From contig NC_090282.1 of assembly GCF_037392515.1 (NCBI RefSeq), positions 29,001,554 through 29,065,553 of the forward strand: a DNA stretch of 64,000 nt. Direction: 5' to 3'. Below the pieces are notes generated by a model, which saw nothing but the letters and a program-made list of their open reading frames with translations, did not search any database and was not told where the DNA came from. Source of the stretch: Haliotis asinina. Lineage: Eukaryota; Mollusca; Gastropoda; Lepetellida; Haliotidae. The position numbers were made by a program, and so were the translations under genes. Shown here in pieces: positions 13,233-25,500 of this stretch (position 1 is its first letter; each line of letters starts with the position of its first letter).

Positions 13233-14689
13233 ACCCGGAATTTTGTAGAGCTGGTGTAAAAAATGAAAGTTGACATGATATAAGCTACTCGTGGAGTAAA
13301 AAGCATTTTCACCATACATTTGTTTTCATGTCTTCATGTGATTTTCAGCGAAAGATTTAAGATGGAACTTGTCATACGGATAACGAGATTTTAATGTGTT
13401 TGAGTAAATATTAAAACATTATTGATTTTTATTTAACCGGATGAAAATGTGATGAAAAAAAAACCCCACGAATTTAGACTTTAATGTATATTTCTTTGGT
13501 GTTGATGGGACTGTTTTATATATGTTGAGTTATACTTCATAATTAAAAAGATGAAAACTATTGTTTCAGCATATTTCTTGTCTTAGTCTAGGTTGGTACG
13601 CTTCGTCCTCCAAATGTATATCTGCTTTCAGCTGGCAACAGACGCTGAACGTGGGTCATCTTAAAGGCGTTAAGCTGAATGTGTTAAGGTAACTGTACAG
13701 CAGAATGAATGTAGTGAAATGAGGTCAGTTGTCAAGATGACATCATCCTAATATCCTGGTTTGTGCTTACGTCAGTGAGTGTGTATTCATGTGTGTGAGT
13801 GTTGTGCTCGTGAGAGCACGTGCAAGTGTGATGGGCGGCTTGTTTTATCATGTAACGGGAAGAATCTTGGTATCTTTGTCTTCGATTAAAACGTAGTAGC
13901 TGTACCAATTTTCTGGGGTTTTTAAAATAAATGTATATGTCCCGAAACGTCTTCTTATTCACCATAGAGAAGTTGACATCCATAAATCTTGCTTTTCTTA
14001 TGCATTCCACTTCTAAATGTCGATCAAAGATTTAATATATGTGTCGTTTCTAAATTCATCTAGACCATCAGTGACAACAGATACGTGATTTTTGCCTGGT
14101 TATTTGGTTGTTCATGTCAAATCACATTTTGACACCGAATTTAAATGAACTGCATGGATTAACGACCAAGAGCTCGATTAAGACCTTCTTTCCATCGTGA
14201 AGAACAGGGTCGAGACATGTTACCTTAACGCAGAACACAATGGTCGTTAATCATATATACCTTTATCCTCCCTCATGTAAGAATGTTTTGATTGGTTCAC
14301 GTGATTCTGATAAAATACCACGTACACCCGTCACGATTCACGAGAAGGGAGTACAAAAGTCGTACGGGTGGTCACGAGAGAAAAGAGTGCACCGTCCAGC
14401 CATTAGTATAACATGCGCCGCACTGAGGTTAGTCGATCAGCTGGTGTCAACATGGCACCAAGGGAACATTTTGCCACAACAAATCTATTTGGTGCGGATT
14501 ATTTTGTTTTGATTTAGTAAAAACATTCGGCCAGATAAATGCCTTATCTCCCTTGTAAGGTTGTATTCCCCGAGTCGGAGGCGAGGAGAATAAAGCCTTA
14601 CGAGGGTCTAATAAAACTCCGCATTTCCCTCGACACAGGATGTTTCCTTACACAAACAGAGTCTGCTCTATACACAGTCTAAGTAAATT

Positions 14690-14800
14690 TAGGCTCAGTA
14701 CTATTCGTTACAGTGCTAACCTGAGTCTTAGTATAAGCAGTGTAACGAATATTACTCAGTCTCAGCAGAGACCATATAATCTATTATATGGTCTCTGGTC
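14690..14800. repeat. Cluster of short inverted repeats
   Basis: A perfect 15-bp palindrome arm pair at 14766-14780 and 14783-14797 (cagagaccatataat / attatatggtctctg), preceded by attcgttaca / tgtaacgaat arms at about 14703-14750. It may be the remnant of a small MITE. Confidence 0.5.
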
Positions 14801-15227
14801 TCAGTTTACATAGATTGCTCACCTGTGACAAAGCCTATTTATTAAACACGTCTCAATCAGTCAGTTCCGATCACGATGAACGTGAATATTTTACATGCGC
14901 TTCATTTTCAGATATTTCACAGAACTGTTCGTACCAGATGCAAAGAATGACAAGATATGTTATTTGTCACCAATTCGGTAGTGATACTATACTGGTTCTC
15001 ATCATGATCTTGGGGCGGTTTTGTCCTATGTATCTAACTCAGGATATATATGTCACTATTTGTGATATTGCGGCGGCTGCTCGTCGTAAATGTGTACACA
15101 GTCAAAAACATATAATCCTGTGATTGTTATTGATAAGAGTCAACAATCAGTCTGAGCACCCTATGGGGAGAAACTCGAAGTCGAGATATATGCTGGAGGG
15201 TTGAAAAACGCTATCCATCAGGACCTG

Positions 15228-15300
15228 GGCCCAGATTTTCGATGCTATCTTGGCGCTAAGATAGTCGTAAGTGCCATACATTAACGTGAACTTTTATTTT
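15228..15300. repeat. Possible MITE end
   Basis: cccagattttcgatgctatcttggcg contains a short inverted pair (ctatcttggcg / cgctaagatag). It resembles termini of dispersed palindromic elements. The other end is not visible. Confidence 0.25.
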
Positions 15301-16009
15301 ATCTATAAAAGAGCTTCGAAATTCTAGGTCAGACCGCTGACGCTACATCGAATGACTGTTGTTTTCCAGACCTTTCCCTCAAGCTGTTTCTGGACCAATG
15401 TGGAAATCCTCTGATTGTCCTTCGGCGACTGTTGACATTTTGAAAACCTATGTATGTGTTTGAATGCATAATATCTTTTAGACAGTGGTCAAATGTAACA
15501 AATGTTGTATTTAGGGTTACAGTTTCTCAGTAAAGAACGTTTTAGACACAAAACAGTTCTAGAATCTTTACTTTGCTGAGAAAGTGCAATGCCAAATATA
15601 ACATATGTTTAATTTTTGTTTTGTCAAATCCGAGACATACTTTGATTTTTCAAGCGGGTTTCATTAATGCTTCTCTGGAAATCAGTCATGACATTTTGTG
15701 TTCGCGGAGAGGGCAAGCATATTTCCTTACCGGTAGCATTTTGGAATGAATCTCTCGGATAGCATTCGATGCATGACTACAAGACAATTGAACTACAAGA
15801 CAATATTTGAAACAAACAAAATATCGTGAGAAGACTCGTTTAGTAAAACGTCAAAACTCCCGAATAATAAAGGATGCAAACTGGTATTAGAAACGACGAA
15901 TGTTATGACTTTATCTGTATAAATGGATCATTTGAACCACCGAGTGTACCAGGTGAAATTTGCCGAGTAGCGTCTGTGGGAGGTCCCGCACAATCTCAGG
16001 GTCCAATTT

Positions 16010-16303
16010 TCACCTGCGAACCATGACGCCATACAGACCATCGCCATCCTTTAGTGCAACCTCTTTGTAGCAAAGCTTACACGGGCAATCCTTAAGGTCA
16101 TCCTTGCACAGCCTTACGAAGGCTTTACATGTTTTCTCAATCATGCAGCGACGTGCACAGTCGATGCTGGTGTAGCTGCTGACTGGGGCCGTACAGTCTT
16201 TCTGATCAACGATCTTGCCTTTTTGAAGGCTCATCATACGACAAAGGCCACTGCCAAGAAGAGCCATCATTAGCAGCGCATACATCAGCCTGTAGGACGT
16301 CAT
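16010..16303 (-). CDS. Small secreted cysteine-rich protein, possible PAN/apple-like domain
   Basis: Single open frame of 97 residues with a clear N-terminal signal peptide (about residues 1-21, hydrophobic core LMYALLMMALLGSGL). The mature part has eight cysteines at 37, 49, 53, 59, 66, 73, 75 and 78. The piece S-x-D-C-A-R-R-C-x5-C-K-A-F resembles the helix-containing core of PAN/apple domains (Cys-x3-Cys-x5-Cys-x-aromatic), which often occur in secreted molluscan proteins; that assignment is tentative. The start codon follows about 85 nt of leader, and a TATA-like stretch lies at 16391-16396 on this strand. GC content is higher than in the flanking DNA, as expected for coding sequence. No introns are needed, but an upstream non-coding exon cannot be excluded. 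The gene lies about 3 kb downstream of SDH paralogue A with no obvious functional link. I do not recognise a named orthologue, and its role is unknown. Confidence 0.7.
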   Translation of the reverse strand: MTSYRLMYALLMMALLGSGLCRMMSLQKGKIVDQKDCTAPVSSYTSIDCARRCMIEKTCKAFVRLCKDDLKDCPCKLCYKEVALKDGDGLYGVMVRR

Positions 16304-16390
16304 CTTGGATGAAGACTGCAGAAACAGACGAATACGACACTGAGTTAAAGAAGTTCGGATAAGATGGGTCTTTTATCTCAATATACACAG

Positions 16391-16396
16391 TATATA
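16391..16396 (-). promoter_or_regulatory. TATA-like box upstream of the secreted-protein gene
   Basis: TATATA on the minus strand about 90 nt 5' of the ATG at 16303. Position and sequence fit a core promoter, but such runs are common in this AT-rich DNA. Confidence 0.3.
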
Positions 16397-16834
16397 TTCC
16401 GATCACCTAAATTACAGCATCTGAGAACGTGGTTAGATAGAACGATAATTAGACAGACAAATTTATCCAATAAAGAGGCCATGGGCCCATGATACACACA
16501 CTTCTGTTGACATATGTATATACTACCCGTATGTATACTATCCGGATATCATGATACAACTACGAAGCAGACACGGGTATGAAAATAGGTTAATAGTGGT
16601 GGGTCAGTGTTTCTATACTTAATATAAATACATGTATGGGAATTCACCATGCAGGGTAAAGACATTACTGTGAACCAGTAGTAACTGCAAAAGCTAAGTG
16701 CTTATGAATTTATAGTGATGGCTCTCAGTATCCATATTTTATATAAGTACATTCAAGTACTATGCAGCATGGAAATATTACAGAGTGTCAGTAATAACTG
16801 AAAGACTAAATGCTTATGGATTAATAGTACAGCG

Positions 16835-17130
16835 ATAGAGGATACTAAATGACCTTCCGTGTAATACCATTTTTATTAAACGAGTTAATGATTTGGTATC
16901 AAACGAGCGAAAGCAAGTTTGATACTAAATCTTTAAAGAGTTTAATAAAAAAAATGATATTTCACGGAAGCGAGTTTAGTATTCTGTTTATTACTCGCCA
17001 ACATAAATTGACAGAAACTGCCGCGAAATTCCTACTGTGTGAGGACTCTCAGCTTTCCGCGAGTCAAGGAAGGTCTAGTAAACTTGCAACATCGGTATTA
17101 GCATTGTGACGTCACAACTTTGAACCATTT
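16835..17130 (+). mobile_element. Foldback MITE, family M1, copy 1
   Basis: An internal hairpin pairs tactaaatgaccttccgtg...atgatttggtatcaaac with its inverted form ending tttcacggaagcgagttt. The tail contains a cagctttccgcg motif. Two more copies lie at 40780 and 42469. No coding; open frames inside are by-products. Confidence 0.7.
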
Positions 17131-18326
17131 TGACGCCATGCGTCAAGCGGTATTACACTAGTGCAATTTTGCCGTAAAAATATTACACTGCAATATCTTC
17201 AACGGGCGAGTAATACATGTTAGTTTATTAATAACAGATTAAAAATTTATACTTCATCGATCAGGTCAGTAAAGATTCAGTACAAAATACTTTTCGCAAA
17301 CGTTACCTGTTTTTTAGTCATACAAACCTGTTATACCCTAGTGTTACTGTATTCAGTTACCAGTCGCAGGTAAGGTTGGATTCAGCTTCAGCTGAGTGTG
17401 GCAGTGCGTTTGTTGTCGTCAACTTATATAAACTTATATCGCATATGTCATACCAACAAATGACCGATCGTGTTACCTGTCACAAGCATGTAGGTTCTGC
17501 CACAGCGACACAAGCTATCACATATAGTGATATACACAAAAGAGTGTAGCAATTCAGTATATAAAACTATGCTATAGTTGACACATGTAAAATGTCAGAT
17601 TTGTTGATTTGGTTAATGAACTTGCGTTTGTTTATGTACATACCGTTTCAAGAACTGACACTGACTTCTTTCTTGCGATCAGATTTAGAAAAACTTGAAC
17701 TTCGTCATATCCCGATAGGCAAAAATGTCCTATACGAAGGTGTTATTTTGTTATGGTCGTTGAAGGTAGATTCATTTTGGTGTTTTGTTTTACCTCCCTT
17801 TGTTGTATCAGGACGTTCGTCTGTGATTACCACTTTACAAATGATAGTTAGTCTGTAAGCACCGTAAGATCATGGATTTCACGACATGTAAAGTGTCCAC
17901 GACCTATTTGTTTTCGACCTTAAGTAGTCACGTCTCTTACTGAAATATGGCCACATGGCGTTGAAACCCAGGCTTAAGGAGAGCGAATTCGAATTTTACT
18001 TGGCCTTGGTTTTCAACTTATCATCAATGCATATGTGTTCAGAAGTGACTGGCGAAGCTGGTTACGATTACCAACATTTCAAAACAGTTTAGAAATGTTC
18101 ACTTCATAGATCTGAATAAATCTGAATACCAATGATATATCATTAAACCCAGAATTAACACGTTCTCTTCAGTGCTGTAAAACATTATCTAATGCAGTGG
18201 AGTAGTTCCTAACACGAGAGTTCCACCGGTACCTTTATAGCAGGGATTAATTATTACGCGCTGGTCGCAAATCATATATTCCCTCCGCCATAATGTTATC
18301 AAACCTAAGGGCTCTATACATAGAAG
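17131..18326. other. No gene seen
   Basis: The 88-codon frame at 17592 has no recognisable feature and is likely chance. Confidence 0.5.
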
Positions 18327-18492
18327 GGGCGACGGAGTAGTCTAGTGGCTAAAGCGTTCGCTAGTCATCCGAAGACCGGGGTTCGACTCCCCAAATGGGT
18401 ACAATGTGTGAAGCCCATTTCTGGTGTCTCCCGCCGAGATGTTGCTAGAATATTGCTAAAGCGACGTAAAATCAAACTCACTCACTCACTCC
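18327..18492 (+). mobile_element. SINE-B, full length
   Basis: One of the best copies: ggagtagtctagtggctaaa A box, ggggttcgactcccc B box, full body and (actc)n tail. Lies downstream of SDH-A. Confidence 0.85.
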
Positions 18493-19138
18493 ACATAGAA
18501 ACACAAAGTCCACGTTCATTGTTATTTATTTATTTCTGTCGATCAACGATTCTTTTAAGTAACCACTTACTCATTTCAAACAGTTATATTTAGGTTGGAG
18601 AAAAAAGTAAAACATTTGTCCGTGGCAAACCTTCTCAACTTTTATCCCTCTTTTTAAGCTCCTCGTAATGATAATGGTTGGTGAGAATATATTTTACCAT
18701 GACGTAATATTATCTGTTTGTGCAGTGTAGCAATGACAATCGCTGTACTTACTTTGAAAGAACACAGTCATGTACAAGAGAGATGAGAGTGAATGAGCAA
18801 ATATTTCCTAATGCGCATAAGAGGGAGGAGAAAACGGGGGGCGTCATAAAAAAGTATTATTCACAACAACATACATTTTGTTCTGGCGTCCCGAATCTGC
18901 TGCCAAACATCCTATCAATAACCGATATTCCGAGTGTTTGGAGTTTCTTGGAAGAAGATTATACTGATTTGCTGCTCAGGCATGTCTTTGCAGATTATAG
19001 CATTGTAATATATTATTTTGTTATTACTTTCTGCATAATGTACTATAGTGGCAGATAAACTGCGTGAGACTACAACTTCCCGTCACCACATGAATATACA
19101 TGAGGAAACTGATAATTCTAGTCTAGATACATTCACGT

Positions 19139-19500
19139 CTACTTCGTCTCACAGTTAATCATAATCTTAATCCCCTCCCCTCTCTTTGCTGTCTCGAAGG
19201 CTTCGAGGCTCTGTTCCAGACTGAAGCGGTGAGTGATGAAAGGCTTTACGTCGATCTGCCCAGAAGCAATCATTGACAGAGCAGTAGGGTAACTGAAACA
19301 GAATGTCTGAGTGATGAGAGGCTTGACGTCAACCTGCATGAAAGCAATCACTGACAGAGCAGTGGGGTAACTGAAACAGAGTGATTGAGTGATGACAGGC
19401 TTGACGTCAACCTGCCCGAAAGCAATCACTGACAGAGCAGTGGGGTAACTGAAACAAAATGACTGAGTGAGTGAGTGAACGAGTGAATGATGAATGGCTT
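19139..19500 (-). repeat. In-frame tandem array of the SDH-A exon 9 start, with splice acceptors
   Basis: Units of 78 bp start at 19233, 19311 and 19389, followed by a divergent one near 19487. Each of the first three contains the intron end (a ctgtttcag-type acceptor) and the first codons of exon 9 (YPTALS..., then an I/V-DVKP run). Acceptors lie at 19292, 19370 and 19448. Because 78 is 26 codons, the frame stays open through all three units, so upstream acceptors would insert 26 or 52 residues after the RYANC junction. Units 2 and 3 are closer to each other than to the terminal exon. Paralogue B has a single copy here, followed by a (GAGT)n run. Confidence 0.85.
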
Positions 19501-22500
19501 GACTTATCTTCCCACACGCCACCACAGGCAAGGCTGAAACACCGAAACAGGAGAACGACATGAATCTGTCGTATTTAAAGGACATGGTTCTGGTTTGCCT
19601 AATCGTCTGAGTGAGTGAGTGAGTGAGTGAGTGTAGTTTTAAGCCGTTCTTAGCAATATTCCAGCAATAACACGGTGGTGGACACAGAAATGGACTTCAC
19701 ACATTGCACCCATGTGACGAATCGAACCTGGGTCTTCAGCGTGACGGGCGAACTCAATCGCCCCCTAATTGTTTGAAAGAAACATGGAAATTTCTGTTGA
19801 TCATGCTTGTTGAAAATTCGGTTTTGCGTTGTCAATCCGAACAGGTGCTTAAGAGTGATCTGGAAGTCAGTCTCGCTGACGTCATCGATGGTATCTCAAA
19901 TGAATAGATCGATGCTCGTGACTCGTTGATTTATAGACATATCAAACCTAATAAACACTTTAAAAGGCACTATATCTGCCCTGGGCTCACCAATTGGCAT
20001 ATCGCAGGTTGCCTCGAATGTCCACCTCTCTCAGGGCCGCGTTCAGTATCGGCAGCTCAATTGTGGATGCTCCAAGGCCAACCAAAACGACACATCCACC
20101 TGAAGCTGTTGCCTGGGAACACGAAATGAATCAGTGATCAAAAAACTTTCTTTTCCTTAATGCCTGTTACAGGTATTATCATGCAACATAACACAGTTGA
20201 TTAGGTCTTTAGTTAACATTCAATATCACAGTTTATATGAATGATCCCATAAGTATTAACATCCGAAAATAATACATGCCTATATTATTGTGCTGACACT
20301 GTCACTTGTATGGTTTTTCACCCTCACCTTTCTGTTACCATAGTTACTTGCACATATGGGTGTTCGGATATTTATGTGTGTATGGTATGACGTTTCCGTT
20401 ACCCTGGTTACTCACATATATGGCCGTCCAGATGCTGGGTGTCGCTCCGCTACACTCAATGGCCTTGTCTGCAGGTTGACCAAGGGTCTCCTCGATCTGT
20501 TGAGCTGTTACAGCAGGATCTCTGCTTGTTACTTTAAATGTGTAGTCGGCTCCAAGTTTGCTAGCAAACTCAAGTCGCTTTTCATCAATATCTGCAATAT
20601 ACGTACAAGGGTAATTTAAAAAAAAACAGTGGACTGACATAATAATGAACATTTTCCACACAAGTGGCGCCAGTTTCCACTACACCTCGCCCATCGGGAA
20701 GAGTGACACTACTAATGACACCTACTTGCAAGCCAATGGGCATTATGTTACCATGGGAACTAGTCCAAAATGTATCCCCTATGATATTGTGATTGTATCA
20801 AACTTGAGTTGAGCTTGACTTAACAGGCCTTTTAGGGTATAATGCATAGAACAATGAGGGGTTTTGAGGTAAAAATTTGTAAACCTATACAATTTAACCT
20901 TACAGATATGAGTGTTGCAGGAACAGTTGCTGATACTTTGAGCGTATGAACTAGTGCACATTCGATTAATACAGACCAGCGCCATATAGCTGGAATTTTC
21001 GACAGCAAACCATACAACCCACCTAAGCGGACGCTATGAAGACCCTATGCCCAATAATAGGAATCAAGGCTTTGATCATGACGGGGTGTTCACAACGCCC
21101 AAGTAGCCCGAGGCTGACCACCGACCACCCCATCCCAGCAACTTGTCTCTGGAACTGTCAGTAATGTCAGACACTGTACCGTCAGCAACTTGTCTCTGGA
21201 GCTGTCTGATGTCAGACACTGTACCGTCAACAACTTATCTTTGGAACTGTCAGTGATGTCAGACGCTGTGCCGTCAACAACTTATCTTTGGAACTGTCAG
21301 TGATGTCATACGCTGTACCGTCAGCAACCTGTCTCTGGAACTGTCAGTGATGTCAGACACTGTACCGTCAGCAACTTGTCTCTGGAGCTGTCTGATGTCA
21401 GACGCTGTACCGTCAACAACGTATCTCTGGAACTGTCAGTGGTGACCAACGCCGTACCGTCAACAACTTGTCTCTGGAGCTGCCACTGATGTCTAAAGCT
21501 ACACTGTCTTCTAATCAACATTTTTCCATCTGATGGTTGTGGCATAAATAGGTGGTTTATCAAGCAGCTTACCTGTGATGATGACTTTCGCTGCACCACG
21601 GGACTTAGCTGTTAGAAGGTTGACAAGACCAATCGGACCTGGAGACAGATAATAAGACTAGTTTATATCATGAATTTATGTTGGAAAATGTTGTGAGTGA
21701 AGTATTATTCAGACTTTCAGTTCTCTTTCATATGAAATCTACCTCGGTCAAATCGATGTAATGGATGCTAGATAAATGAATACCGTCGAGCAGTTTACAC
21801 AGACTGGCCACAACTACAGTGCTTCTGACAAGAACATCAAACCTGCACCACAGATCAACACCTTGTCTGTGACATAATCATTTTAACTACCTGCGCCACA
21901 GATCAACACCTTGTCTCCGAGTTTAATGTTAGCTCTGTTGCAAGCATGCACAGCGACAGACAGCGGCTCCAGAAAAGCGCCTTCCTCTGTGCTCACATGG
22001 TCGGGTAACCTGCGATGTAATAGACGTACATGTCACTGAAAAGCTGGAACACTGGCAATTAAAATCTTAATTAATCAATCTTAATTGATCATATTGTGTA
22101 TAAAGTAAGTGTTAATGAGTTAATAAACGTTTTATTGCTCGCTTATCACGCTGTTAAGGCAACAAAATAATTTAGCTTTAAGATAAAACAACTGCGATGC
22201 TTTTGAATTAGTGAGTGAGTTGGGTTTAAATCTGCTTTGGCCAATATTCAAGGCGTTTGAGCTTACTGTATGAGGAATACCAGGAATTATGCTGGCTTTA
22301 GACTACATATCTATAAGGTGACTACATGAAACCCATGTGTACTGGTATCTTTTTGGCATACCTAGAAACATAAAGTGGACACACCGGGACTAGAAGTCTA
22401 GCTTTGTGTCGGACAACGAATCACAGTACTTGTGACCCTGGCAAGTTTGACATGATATTTCTGAATAATACTTTTAAAAGACCAGGAAGAGCTGAATGGG

Positions 22501-25500
22501 AAAGGAGCTGGCTCACGGTTCCATTTATCACATGGGGAAATGTGTGCAGTCAAATGCTGATGCAGATGGCACAAAAGAGTCAGCTTCAGTCGATTAAGTC
22601 TTTGTGAGTTCAATATGGATAAAGTAATTACACCTGATTTGAGTGAAGCTTTAGTTAAGAAAATCAATTAAACACTGCCTCAAACTGCACATGAATGATC
22701 GCGCTACAAGGAGGTACATGGTTCCTGCACTTGACACATACTGACACTGGTTGACATTGTGGTGTCAAGAATGACACAGTGAGACTTACTTGAAGCAGAA
22801 ATCTGCAGCATGGGTGTAGAATCTGGAGAGGTTTCCGTTGACAGGAGGCGTGGCACAGAACACCACGTGTGGGCACAGATTATAGCGTCCATCCTTGCAG
22901 TAGTGGCAGATTCTACACGGCACCCCTGGCTCAATGGCAACACGGTCACCTACCAAACAATACTAAGTCAAATAGTTCTTCATTCAGGCACATATGCCAC
23001 AATAGCGATGACGTATGACCAGTAAGTCAGTGTGCACTTGCAGACTCTGTATGAAACCAAGGCTTAATGGTAACTAATCACCTACAAATTAATTTTAAAT
23101 CGTTTGACATGAAATAAAACAAGAAACAGTTTTTACTCAAGTACTTCCAAATTGCTATAACACGTAGCACACGTAGCTAATGATTCAACCATGCTCCAGG
23201 CTTACATGAAAGATCTGGCTTAATGGTAACTCGATCCCCCACAAAGTAATTGTAACTCGTGTGACGTGAAATAAACCATGAAAGTGTTACAGTTTTTACT
23301 CAAGTACGTTTATCCAAATTGCAATAACACGTAACAAATAGCAACCAGGTTATACATGCTACAGGGAGCCACGGAGTATTTGACATGAAATAACATTCTT
23401 GTATTTATCAGAAGATTGAAATTTAGTAGAGATACGAGTCGGAGAAGACATTTGTACAGTGAAATTAATAAGTGTGAAGTTGGATTACCTGTCAAACGTA
23501 CTATAAGACTGGCTGATTGTTTTTAGCAATTTCCACTCTATATAATATACTGAACATCAAAAGAAAAGGAACACTGTATTTTGGTCAAGTATTAGTAAGA
23601 GAAGAGATAAACATGAAGGCTTACTGTTATGAGGTTTCATTATTTCGAAAGTTGCGCTTCTCTTTGTTCAATATACAATGGACCAAACGATCCACTGACA
23701 GTCTCTATGGATGACAATGCTAAGTTACTTCATATACGTTGGTGATTGCTAAGGGCAACAGGTGGTAACACCTTGACCAGGCGGGAGTCTTGATCTCATT
23801 TCCATAGAACATGTCTGGGACATTACGACTCGCAGAATACACCAGAAAACTGCATACTTTCGGGTTTTTTCCTTTTATTCAATTTTTATTTTTATTTTTC
23901 CTTTCAATTATTTCTTGAGAGTGAGTTTATCCAAATTAATGATTTAAATTGGGGGCTGGAAAACCTTCTTTACGGTGGTAAAGGTTAATGCTAAGATTAA
24001 TACTGCGAACAGCAGCAGGTTTCTCATGTGTATGATGAACATGGGTTATCGTGATACCTAAGTGCTTAAGTGTCCAAGGATAATTTTATTGTGTGTGTGT
24101 ATCAATCGTGCGTGCATTAATATTAACGTATTTTGATACAGGTTTGAATGTTGATCAATTGTGTTTGAGTGACTGAGTGAGTGAGTGAGTATGGATTTAC
24201 GCCGCCGATTTATTCCAGCAAAATCACGACAGGAGACACCAGAAATGAGTCTAACAATTTGTATCCATGAGGGGAATCGAACACGGGCCTTCGGAGTGAA
24301 TGGTGTTTGACACAAACAATAGCTAGGTATTCGAGTGTATTTTCGCAATGGGCCATTGAATGAATCTAACCACATCGGTTCGAATCATTGTTTGGACAAT
24401 AATTTTTATAAACAATAATCTGATTTTTGCAATCATATATTATTTTACGTATATATAAATATATTTAAAAAAAACAAATATATTTCTAATTTGAGCAAAA
24501 TCGATGAAATATTTTAGAAAATTGAACCGCTGCCCACATTACATAAATTCAAATGTTGATCATAAAGTATTAAAACAATGTATGATTTCAAAAACCTTGT
24601 TTTGTATTTTTAAAAATGATTGTCCCAACAGTGATTCGAACCCCAGTGAATGAAACGATTGTTGACATACACGGACGTGGGTTCGAGTTTAGAGCGCCCG
24701 TCTCACTGGAGACTGTGAATTACTTGGAATGCGACAACCAGGTCATATATGATCGCGGCAACGTAGGCCTCCTTATTGTGTTGTATCAGTTGTCTGCTGA
24801 GATAACAAAGCATTGGGAACAGATAACATGAGAGAGGACAACAATTTATACCCATCATCCGCGGAACGGAATAGAGTAAACCACTGATCCCAATTTGTGA
24901 AGGTCAATAGCTCAAGGTCAAGGTTAATTATTCCTGCCCCTGTTCTCAGGTAGTTTTATCTTGTGTTGTCGCACACTTCACAAGACCACACTTCACACAC
25001 GATCATCGCCGTCCCTTTGCAGTAATTGATATTGAGGACTTTTTTGCGATATATTTAAACACCGACCCACCAAATGATCTACCATGACAGCATGACTTTT
25101 GTAATGAGTGTGAGTGTGAGTGGTCAGAGGATATTGTTGTGCTCTCCGACACTGTAAACATAACCCATGAATCAAGCCTAACCTGGCATGTTGCACAATG
25201 TCCAGTATCATCTGGAAATCAGATATGAATATTACATGGATATATCATCAACACCAGAGCATAATCATTCTTAATTTAACCCGAACACACTCCATAACCA
25301 CTCTGCCATTCAGGCTGTGTTACTCCTGAGAACATACTGCATGGAGTGTAGTGAGTTCAGTGTTGCGCCGCTTTTAGTAATATCCCAGGAATATCACGGG
25401 GGGGGGGGGGGGGGGAGGGGGGGGGGCACTAGACAGTGGCTTCACACACTGTACCCATGTTGATAATCGAACTGTAGTCTCCGGCGTGAGGAGTCAACAC

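Larger units (their letters stand above)
13233..16009. other. No gene seen
   Basis: Apart from the inverted repeats near 14.7 kb and a possible MITE end at 15.23 kb, nothing can be assigned. Confidence 0.5.

Noticed and set aside
19230..19585. CRISPR-like regular repeats
   Set aside because: There are no unique spacers, the units abut directly, and the locus is a eukaryotic intron. They are exon-derived tandem copies.
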